A stretch of 7,938 nt of DNA from Flavobacteriaceae bacterium. Its GTDB lineage: Bacteria; Bacteroidota; Bacteroidia; Flavobacteriales; Flavobacteriaceae. The position numbers and the translations under genes were made by a program. The notes beneath the pieces were generated by a model, which ran no database searches, was not told where the DNA came from, and saw only the letters and a list, made by a program, of their open reading frames with translations. Where the stretch lies: positions 1 through 7,938 of the forward strand of contig JALRKI010000170.1 in NCBI GenBank assembly GCA_023254815.1, read 5' to 3'. Shown here in pieces: positions 1-5,808 of the stretch (position 1 is its first letter; every line of letters begins with the position of its first letter).

Positions 1-1763
1 ACATCAACAAAAGGAACTGCTGCAACTACACCATTATAAAGTTCTGGCGCCATATTAACAATTGCTCCCATTAACAGTCCGCCAGCTGATCCTCCCATTG
101 CATAGAGATGCTCCTTTGAGGTGTAACCTTCCGAAATCAAAAATTTGGAACAATCGATAAAATCAGTAAAGGTATTTTTCTTTTTTAGGAGTTTGCCATC
201 TTCGTACCATGGCCGTCCTAAATACTGTCCACCACGAATGTGAGCAATAGCATAAACAAATCCTCGATCAAGTAAACTCAATCTTGTTGTTGAAAAGGAG
301 GGATTCATGGTAGCACCATAAGAACCATAGCCATAGAGCAACAAAGGCGTTTCTTTATTGAGCTGAGTATCTTTTCGGTAGACTAACGAAATGGCAACTT
401 TGGTCCCATCGGCTGCTGTAGCCCAAATACGTTTTGAAGTGTAATTGTTTTTATCAAATTTTCCGCCCAACACTTCTTGCTCTTTAAGTATTGTTTTGCT
501 TTGGGTGCTCATGTCAAAATCGATAACAGATGACGGAGTAGTCATGTCATTGAAAACATACCGCAATTTTGAGGTATTAAAATCTAAGTTGGTGGATGTA
601 TAAGCAGAATAGGTTTCACTCCCAAAAGGTAGATAATAGTCTTTTGCCCCATCCCATCGTTTGATGTGAATTCTTCTTAAGCCATTGAAGCGTTCGCTCA
701 CCACCAAATAGTCTTTGAAAATATCAATTCCTTCGAGCAATACGTCTGCCCTATGAGGAATAATGTCTTGCCAATTAGACTTTCCGGTAGCATTAACAGG
801 TGTTGACATCAACTTAAAATTGGTAGCTTTATCGGCGTTGGTGACAATATAAAATTTATCGCCATAGTGATTAACATCATATTCCAATCCTCTCGTTCTT
901 GGTTGAAATATTTTGAATTCAGCGTCAGGATAGTCAGCTTCAATATATCGTATTTCACTCGTTAAGGTACTGTATGATCCAATGAATATGTATTGCTCAG
1001 ATTTTGACTTATCGACCCATGTATTGTATGTTTCGTCTTCTTCAAAAAACACTAATTGATCTTTATCCGAGGACTCTCCCAACTTGTGTTTCATGATCTT
1101 TTCTGATCGTAGTGTAGTTGGATTTTGGAGGGTGTAAAATAGCGTTTTATTATCGTTAGCGAAGTTGCTCCCACCTGTGGTATTGTCTATTTTTTCAGGA
1201 TATATTTCACCAGTCACTAGATTTTTTATCCGTATCGTGTATTGTCTCCTGGACACAGTATCTACTCCAAATGCAGCCAAGGTGTTGTCAGGACTTATTT
1301 CAATGCCATTCAGTTGAAAATAGTCGTGTCCTTCAGCCATTTGATTGACGTCAAACATGACTTCCTCATCAGCATCCATGCTTCCTTTTTTACGACAAAA
1401 AATAGGATATTGCTTGCCAGTTTCAAAGCGATTGTAATACCAATACTGATTATAAAAGTAAGGTACCGAGGTGTCATCTTCTTTGATGCGCGACTTCATT
1501 TCCTCAAATAAATTGTTTTGAAAGTTTTTGGTGTGCTTCGTTATGCTGTCGTAGTATTCATTTTCTTGATTCAAATAGTCTATAACCTCTGGATTTTCGC
1601 GATCATTGAGCCAATAGTAATTGTCAACTCTTATGTCTCCATGTTTTTCTAGGCTAGTCGGGATCTTTTTAGCTACCGGTGGTGTTGGCATAGTTTCTTT
1701 GTTCGTGTTGCAAGCGGTGGCAAAAATAAGGCAAATTGTGGCCAAAAGGTTCAATGATTTCAT
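1..1763 (-). CDS. ptrB: Oligopeptidase B-type S9A prolyl-oligopeptidase family peptidase, lipoprotein (partial, C-terminus cut by window edge)
   Basis: This is a serine peptidase of the oligopeptidase B branch, which cuts short peptides after Lys or Arg. The first 587 codons are present and open throughout. The start at 1763 gives MKSLNLLATICLIFATACN, a lipoprotein signal with the acylated Cys at residue 18, so the enzyme is probably membrane-anchored outside the cytoplasm, unlike E. coli PtrB. A beta-propeller region follows. The catalytic domain has LLLYGYGSYG (about 474-483), HIRGGQYLG, WYEDGKLLKKKNTF, the nucleophile motif GGSAGG with Ser559 (codon 87-89), and the family block AAVPFVD at the edge. 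The catalytic Asp and His and the P1-specificity acids lie beyond the window. The positions matching Asp460/Asp462 of the enterobacterial enzyme, counted back 72 and 70 residues from Ser, are Asn487 and Ser489. The gene starts 22 nt after the threonine aldolase gene, with no Shine-Dalgarno, so co-transcription is likely. The family is very secure; location and exact specificity are inferred. Confidence 0.95.
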   Translation of the reverse strand, partial: MKSLNLLATICLIFATACNTNKETMPTPPVAKKIPTSLEKHGDIRVDNYYWLNDRENPEVIDYLNQENEYYDSITKHTKNFQNNLFEEMKSRIKEDDTSVPYFYNQYWYYNRFETGKQYPIFCRKKGSMDADEEVMFDVNQMAEGHDYFQLNGIEISPDNTLAAFGVDTVSRRQYTIRIKNLVTGEIYPEKIDNTTGGSNFANDNKTLFYTLQNPTTLRSEKIMKHKLGESSDKDQLVFFEEDETYNTWVDKSKSEQYIFIGSYSTLTSEIRYIEADYPDAEFKIFQPRTRGLEYDVNHYGDKFYIVTNADKATNFKLMSTPVNATGKSNWQDIIPHRADVLLEGIDIFKDYLVVSERFNGLRRIHIKRWDGAKDYYLPFGSETYSAYTSTNLDFNTSKLRYVFNDMTTPSSVIDFDMSTQSKTILKEQEVLGGKFDKNNYTSKRIWATAADGTKVAISLVYRKDTQLNKETPLLLYGYGSYGATMNPSFSTTRLSLLDRGFVYAIAHIRGGQYLGRPWYEDGKLLKKKNTFTDFIDCSKFLISEGYTSKEHLYAMGGSAGGLLMGAIVNMAPELYNGVVAAVPFVD

Positions 1764-1785
1764 TGGAAATTATATTAGAATTTTG

Positions 1786-2814
1786 CTATTGAGGTTGAAC
1801 AGTTTTTAAAGTGCTTAGGACAATGTCATGTTTTTCATCGGTATAGTCTAAATGGGTTACAATTCTCAATTTGCCTTGCCCCATTCCTGAAATTCTGATA
1901 TTACTATTTTCCAATTGGCCGATAAGGTTGTTGGCATTGACGTCAGGGTTTACTTCAAATATAACAATATTTGTCTGAACCGGAACAATGTTTTTGACGA
2001 AGGAGCGACTGCTGAGCACCCCTTCAATTTCTTTTGCTTTTTGATGATCTTGTGCAAGTCGCTCTACGTGATGATCTAAAGCATAAAGTCCGGCAGCGGC
2101 CAAAATTCCAACTTGTCTCATGCCTCCTCCTAATACCTTCCTTACCCTGATAGCATCTTCCATGATGGTGTCATCGCCTACTAAAACTGATCCCACTGGA
2201 CAACCAAGCCCCTTGCTCAAGCAAACCGAAATAGTATCGAAAATATTACCAAAAGTCATAGCGTTTTCTCCTGTTGCCACGATGGCGTTCCAAAGTCTGG
2301 CTCCATCTAAATGATAACCCAAATGGTATTGGTTACATACTTTTCTGATGGCCATGAGTTCATCAACATCCCAGCAAGACCCTCCACCTTTGTTGGTTGT
2401 GTTTTCTACGGTAATCAAGCTGGTTTTTGGGCTGTGGTAAAAATCAGGTGGATGAATAGCGGCTTCAGCTTGTGCCGCGGTAAACATGCCCTGATGACCA
2501 TCGATTAAAGTTGTTGTGACACCAGAATTAAAAGCAATTCCGCCGCCTTCGTAATTGTGTACGTGTCCGAATTTATCGCAAATCAAAGCTTCGCCAGGTC
2601 TCGTGTGCAATTTTATGGCTGCTTGATTGGCCATTGTTCCAGACGGAAAAAACAAGGCGCGCTTTTTGCCAAACAGTTCTGCTATCCGATGTTCTAGGAG
2701 GTTGACAGTTTCGTCTTCTTTATATACATCATCACCAACTGCGGCAAAGTGCATGGCCTCCCTCATTCCAGACGTTGGAACGGTAACTGTATCTGATCTT
2801 AAATCAATGTTCAT
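1786..2814 (-). CDS. ltaE: Low-specificity L-threonine aldolase, PLP-dependent
   Basis: This enzyme cleaves L-threonine and L-allo-threonine to glycine and acetaldehyde using pyridoxal phosphate, in the cytoplasm. The 342-residue length is normal for the family (Beta_elim_lyase, fold type I). The N-terminus IDLRSDTVTVPT is the family opening. FFPSGTMANQ (about 55-64) is the phosphate-binding stretch. His86 in HNYEGGG and His127 align with the two active-site histidines described in bacterial threonine aldolases. HLDGARLWNA holds Asp170, which pairs with the PLP ring nitrogen, and Arg173. SKGLGCPVGS holds the Schiff-base Lys201. No key residue is missing. The ATG at 2814 sits directly before the conserved IDLRSDT, so the start is secure. 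The 64-nt leader holds a short inverted repeat and a poor match to a Bacteroidota -7 box (TATCTTAG), so the gene may have its own promoter or be read through from upstream. The S9 peptidase gene follows after 22 nt, a pairing compatible with peptide and amino-acid catabolism (inference). Confidence 0.95.
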   Translation of the reverse strand: MNIDLRSDTVTVPTSGMREAMHFAAVGDDVYKEDETVNLLEHRIAELFGKKRALFFPSGTMANQAAIKLHTRPGEALICDKFGHVHNYEGGGIAFNSGVTTTLIDGHQGMFTAAQAEAAIHPPDFYHSPKTSLITVENTTNKGGGSCWDVDELMAIRKVCNQYHLGYHLDGARLWNAIVATGENAMTFGNIFDTISVCLSKGLGCPVGSVLVGDDTIMEDAIRVRKVLGGGMRQVGILAAAGLYALDHHVERLAQDHQKAKEIEGVLSSRSFVKNIVPVQTNIVIFEVNPDVNANNLIGQLENSNIRISGMGQGKLRIVTHLDYTDEKHDIVLSTLKTVQPQ

Positions 2815-2843
2815 GGCAAAGAGTTGTCTCGAAAGCTAAGATA

Positions 2844-2865
2844 AGAGAAATATTGCCTTTTCTCT
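2844..2865. repeat. Short AT-rich inverted repeat in the ltaE leader
   Basis: AGAGAAA and TTTCTCT form perfect 7-base arms around an 8-base loop, between the DUF3667 stop and the ltaE start. Each arm has only two G or C bases and no strong U-tract follows, so it would be a weak hairpin. It could attenuate read-through into ltaE, bind a regulator, or be chance. Confidence 0.25.
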
Positions 2866-2878
2866 ATATAATTTTAAA

Positions 2879-3769
2879 TCACAAAAAATTCAGCTTGAAC
2901 CACAATATAAATAAAACTATTATCGCTATTAATAGAAGTAAAAGATAGATGTAAAATGACCCTATTAATCTGAAAAATGTGCCAAGCCAAGACTTACGAT
3001 AGAGTCGTTTTTCTCCTAAAAACATGTAAATAGGAATGAGCCACAATAAATAGTTCTCTGGATACACATCACGGTTAGGAAGCAAGAGTTTGATAATGAG
3101 AATGACAATGCTCCACAAAAAAATCACGGCATGTTGGTTAATGGCAAAAATGAGATGACTGAAATAGTAAGGCTTACTTTTTCTGAAAAAAATCCACAAA
3201 ATAAAGCCATATACGGGCATCAAAAAGAACAATGACCATGAGACAAAATTCAAGAAGCTTCTCATGTAACGATCGGGTTCTTCAATGACTTTCTTTGCGA
3301 TCTGAGCCAGATCTTTTGATGACAAATTCTCTTGCTCCTCTCCCACTTGAAGACTTAAACGATTGTCTTGTTTTTTGCCCTCAGTCAACCGCTTTTCGAT
3401 GTCTGTGTTAATGCTGATCTTTGCTTCTTCAGTAATTGTAATTTGTTTATTGACAAAAGTTGACAACAAAATGAAGAACAAAAAACTGATAAAAATATAG
3501 AGTCTTAACGGAGGAACAAACCGCTTACGATGACCGTCGAGATATTCCGCAGTGTAACTTCCTGGATTAGTTAAAAGTGATTTTAAGGACCGCCACAATC
3601 TGGTGTCAAAAGAGAATATATTGCCGGCCAAGTCTATGATTAAGAATTTGAAGGGCTTTTGAAATTCTTTAAATTCTTGACCGCAAAGGGGGCAATAATT
3701 GCCGATATAATTAGTGCTACAATTTGCGCATTCTACGGTCTCAGTTAAGTTATTTTTGCTAGCGTTCAC
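2879..3769 (-). CDS. DUF3667 family protein: zinc ribbon plus polytopic membrane domain (GTG start)
   Basis: This is a 296-residue membrane protein whose function is not known. Cys14/Cys17 and Cys26/Cys29 (CANC, CPLCGQ) form a four-cysteine zinc ribbon. Next comes the DUF3667 block with FDTRLWRSLKSLL, NPG and EYLDGHRKRFVPPLRLY (about 54-91), just before the first membrane helix. Hydrophobic segments lie at about 88-106, 172-195, 202-229, 239-251 and 267-292. Residues 107-171 form a charged loop between the first two helices, and FSHLIFAINQHAVIFL (about 203-218) resembles the family's membrane motif. The start is GTG: an in-frame TAA lies five codons upstream with no ATG between, and the Cys motif begins at codon 14. 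It starts 4 nt after the stop of the upstream lipoprotein gene, so translation is probably coupled. The family call rests on the ribbon plus GHRKRFVPPLRLY pattern and is fairly secure; a role in envelope signalling or transport would be a guess. Confidence 0.85.
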   Translation of the reverse strand: MNASKNNLTETVECANCSTNYIGNYCPLCGQEFKEFQKPFKFLIIDLAGNIFSFDTRLWRSLKSLLTNPGSYTAEYLDGHRKRFVPPLRLYIFISFLFFILLSTFVNKQITITEEAKISINTDIEKRLTEGKKQDNRLSLQVGEEQENLSSKDLAQIAKKVIEEPDRYMRSFLNFVSWSLFFLMPVYGFILWIFFRKSKPYYFSHLIFAINQHAVIFLWSIVILIIKLLLPNRDVYPENYLLWLIPIYMFLGEKRLYRKSWLGTFFRLIGSFYIYLLLLLIAIIVLFILWFKLNFL

Positions 3770-3773
3770 GGGA

Positions 3774-4343
3774 TTAAGAAATTATCATTTTCGCAATTTT
3801 ATCAAAAACCCATCTACCATTTATTTTTTTAAACAAGCAGGAATAAGCGCCACCGCTCAGGTAGCTAGTGTTACTATTTTGATTGACCATCCATTTGTTG
3901 CTCACTTGGATAAAGGCTTTTTCATTGTCGATGATGATCAGATTAAAATTAATGTACATGAAATCTTGTCGTGATTGATTGGCGATGTCTTGTAACTCGG
4001 GTTTTGATTTTAGACAGAATTTGACACCTGAAATTTGTGCGGGTATGTCATTTTCCTCAATAACCACAGGGCTAGAATTGAGTTCTTCAGGAGTAACGAA
4101 CCCACCATTTTCAAGATAGAAAACATTATGGACATAAATATGGGTCTTGTCAGCAATCAGTGAATAGTCAGGAATGTCCTTTTCATTGACCACCGCCCTT
4201 TCCAAGCACAGATAAATCAAGGTTTTTACGTCCGAGTTCATCTGATATTCGTGCGGTTTTTGATCAAAAAAGGCTTTCCGGGTGTATTTAAAACTCGAGC
4301 ATGACAGCATGACCACACCCAAAAACAATATTGTCTTTTTCAT
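3774..4343 (-). CDS. Hypothetical lipoprotein, 189 residues
   Basis: I do not recognise the family. The start MKKTILFLGVVMLSCSS is a short lipoprotein signal peptide with the probable acylated Cys at position 15 (MLSC is an acceptable but not ideal lipobox). The mature part is soluble, with no further membrane segment. It alternates charged and beta-type stretches and ends with YSCLFKKINGRWVFDKIAK, a strand-turn-strand ending (aromatic, Lys-x-x-Gly-x-Trp) seen in many small periplasmic or NTF2-like proteins; that resemblance is too weak to assign. Two further Cys lie in the middle (LCLERA, KFCLKS) and one near the end. The stop is 4 nt before the GTG start of the DUF3667 gene, so the two are probably made together and might interact at the membrane. 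The 55-nt gap upstream holds TAGCTTTA (4367-4374), one mismatch from the Bacteroidota -7 consensus TAnnTTTG, but no TTG at the expected distance. The gene is real; its function is unknown. Confidence 0.85.
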   Translation of the reverse strand: MKKTILFLGVVMLSCSSFKYTRKAFFDQKPHEYQMNSDVKTLIYLCLERAVVNEKDIPDYSLIADKTHIYVHNVFYLENGGFVTPEELNSSPVVIEENDIPAQISGVKFCLKSKPELQDIANQSRQDFMYINFNLIIIDNEKAFIQVSNKWMVNQNSNTSYLSGGAYSCLFKKINGRWVFDKIAKMIIS

Positions 4344-4398
4344 GTTGACGTAATTTGGGGAAATAATAAAGCTACTCGATTAAAGCAGCCCAGACAGC

Positions 4399-4533
4399 TC
4401 AATTTTCTCTATCTTCGAAATCCTCTGTCTTTTTGATGTCTATTCTCCTGAATACAAGATAAATTAAAATTGCAACACATGCAACTATGAACAATCCCTC
4501 GAGACTCAGGAGAAAAAACACTATGGGTTCCAT
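4399..4533 (-). CDS. Small single-pass membrane protein, 44 residues, coupled to ybjQ
   Basis: This short frame starts with ATG at 4533, two bases after the TAG of the ybjQ-type gene, and ends with TGA at 4399. It encodes a protein with one hydrophobic helix at about residues 4-28 (FFLLSLEGLFIVACVAILIY within it) and a very polar tail, RRIDIKKTEDFEDREN. The Arg-Arg pair right after the helix predicts, by the positive-inside rule, a cytoplasmic C-terminus. A clean helix followed by a charged tail, and the TAG-TC-ATG junction typical of translational coupling, favour a real gene over chance. The competing 61-residue frame over 4409-4594 overlaps most of it and the end of ybjQ and has no protein-like character. 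I know no family name for it. It may anchor or partner the YbjQ protein at the membrane (inference). Confidence 0.7.
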   Translation of the reverse strand: MEPIVFFLLSLEGLFIVACVAILIYLVFRRIDIKKTEDFEDREN

Positions 4534-4535
4534 GA

Positions 4536-4850
4536 CTAGGCCAATTTAACTGCAGTACCGTAAGCGAGCATTTCAGAAGCACCTTGCATGACAACCGAAG
4601 TAGTCAGTCTGATGTTTACAATGGCATCGGCACCAAGGCGTTCTGCGTCTAAAATCATGCGCTGCAAGGCTTGTTCTCTTGACTGAGCTTGCAACTTGGT
4701 GTACTCTTCAATTTCTCCGCCAACAATATTTTTGAGTCCAGCGAAAATATCTCTGCCAATATTTCGCGCTCTGACGGTACTGCCACGAGCAACACCTAAG
4801 ATTTCAGTTATGGTTTTATTGGGAACAGTTTCAGTTGTAGTGAGTATCAT
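4536..4850 (-). CDS. ybjQ: YbjQ / UPF0145 family protein
   Basis: This is a 104-residue protein of the UPF0145 family (PF01906), labelled heavy-metal-binding in some databases without firm proof; family structures are small ring-forming oligomers. Family landmarks run the full length: an ILTTTETVPNKTI opening, LGVARGSTVRARNIGRDI (about 18-35), GLKNIVGGEIEEYTKL, a helix with REQALQRM, GADAIVNIRL, and the closing MQGASEMLAYGTAVKL. No signal peptide or membrane helix is present, so it should be cytoplasmic. Nothing is truncated. The ATG at 4850 gives the usual short N-terminus. The 44-nt gap after the esterase gene contains an eight-T run and TAAATTTA, one mismatch from the Bacteroidota -7 consensus, so it could have its own promoter. 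The 44-residue membrane protein gene follows 2 nt after its TAG. The family is secure; the biochemical role is not established. Confidence 0.95.
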   Translation of the reverse strand: MILTTTETVPNKTITEILGVARGSTVRARNIGRDIFAGLKNIVGGEIEEYTKLQAQSREQALQRMILDAERLGADAIVNIRLTTSVVMQGASEMLAYGTAVKLA

Positions 4851-4894
4851 TTGATTTCAATTTGGTCTAATAAATTTATAAAAAAAATGGGAAA

Positions 4895-5725
4895 CTAACC
4901 CCCAATAAAAAATTTATGAAAAAACAACATCTGATAGTCAAAAGAATTGGCCCAAAAATTCCAGTCATGTTGACCTGCCCTTTCTGTGTAGTCGTGAGGA
5001 ATTTTTAGTTTGAGCAGTTGTTGGTGTGTTTTTCGGTTCACCTCAATAAAGTAATCATCAACCCCGCAATCTATAGCCAATTTTAGCTCTCCTTGCCACA
5101 AGGAAACCAAATTGATCACACTATTTTTCTCCCAATATTCGGGACGTTCTTTTTTATTTCCCAAAAGCTGGATGAGATTCTTGTTGCTTGGAAATGCTCT
5201 GAGATCCAAACCACCGCTCATACTGCCTGCAGCTCCAAACAAATATTGATGCTTTAAAGCCAAATAAAGAGCACCGTGTCCACCCATGCTCAGCCCAGCT
5301 ATGCCTCTACCCTTTTTGTTACTTATGGTGTTGTATCGTTTGTCTACCGCTAGAATCAATTCTTTGGTCATATAGGTTTCATAAGCCACATTGGAATCGA
5401 CAGGACTGTCTATATACCAGCTCGTTTTTCCGCCGTCCGGACATACCACCATGATCTTATACGTGTCGGCGTATAATTGTACGGCTGCAGTATTACTGAC
5501 CCAATCTGTGTAATTTCCACCTGAGCCATGCAATAAGTACAAAACAGGAAAGGGTCCCTCAAAACCGTCATTGGTTTGAGGCAGAATGACCAAGTTATCG
5601 ACCTCCTTCTGCATGACTTCACTAAATACTCTCAGTGTGTCAATTTGAGCTATTGTAGAATTTACCATCAATACTCCACAAACAATTTGGCTTAGTGCTC
5701 TAAAACCAGACAAAATCCCCCACAT
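4895..5725 (-). CDS. Exported alpha/beta-hydrolase esterase (PF00756, esterase D / feruloyl-esterase type)
   Basis: This is a 276-residue serine esterase of the putative-esterase family, which includes S-formylglutathione hydrolase, feruloyl and acetylxylan esterases and mycolyltransferases. The oxyanion-hole stretch is VLYLLHGSGGNYTDW (about 61-75). MVVCPDGGKTSWYID and KELILAVDKRY are family blocks. The nucleophile is Ser146 in GLSMGGHGAL, the acid is probably Asp224 in DCGVDDYF, and the base is His253 in GQHDWNFW, so the triad is complete. Residues 1-27 look like a signal peptide ending in STIAQ, consistent with export, although the n-region (MWGILSGFR) is atypical. An in-frame TAG four codons upstream rules out an earlier start, and the next Met (20) would destroy the signal. 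Export argues against the cytoplasmic formaldehyde-detoxification role and for a polysaccharide-ester or similar extracellular substrate (inference). It lies 83 nt after the DUF4139 gene and 44 nt before ybjQ, with no convincing terminator on either side. Confidence 0.9.
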   Translation of the reverse strand: MWGILSGFRALSQIVCGVLMVNSTIAQIDTLRVFSEVMQKEVDNLVILPQTNDGFEGPFPVLYLLHGSGGNYTDWVSNTAAVQLYADTYKIMVVCPDGGKTSWYIDSPVDSNVAYETYMTKELILAVDKRYNTISNKKGRGIAGLSMGGHGALYLALKHQYLFGAAGSMSGGLDLRAFPSNKNLIQLLGNKKERPEYWEKNSVINLVSLWQGELKLAIDCGVDDYFIEVNRKTHQQLLKLKIPHDYTERAGQHDWNFWANSFDYQMLFFHKFFIGG

Positions 5726-5808
5726 AAATAATCGCTAATCACCTTTATTGAATCAAAATTTCGGAGTGCAATTTACAGAAATATTGTCTGATGATTTTCC
5801 ATTAATAT

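Noticed and set aside
1242..1511. 89-codon plus-strand open frame
   Set aside because: It lies fully inside the S9 peptidase gene on the other strand, which has strong motif support; its translation has no protein-like pattern.
2120..2839. Three plus-strand open frames (2120-2314, 2311-2508, 2627-2839)
   Set aside because: All are antisense to the well-supported threonine aldolase gene and have low-complexity, non-family translations.
3714..3974. 86-codon plus-strand open frame across the lipoprotein/DUF3667 junction
   Set aside because: It is antisense to two better-supported genes and has no recognisable domain.
4409..4594. 61-codon minus-strand open frame
   Set aside because: It overlaps the end of ybjQ and most of the 44-codon frame in another reading frame; the 44-codon frame has the coupled start and a coherent membrane helix.
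5410..5622. 70-codon minus-strand open frame
   Set aside because: It is embedded out of frame within the esterase gene, whose catalytic motifs span the region.
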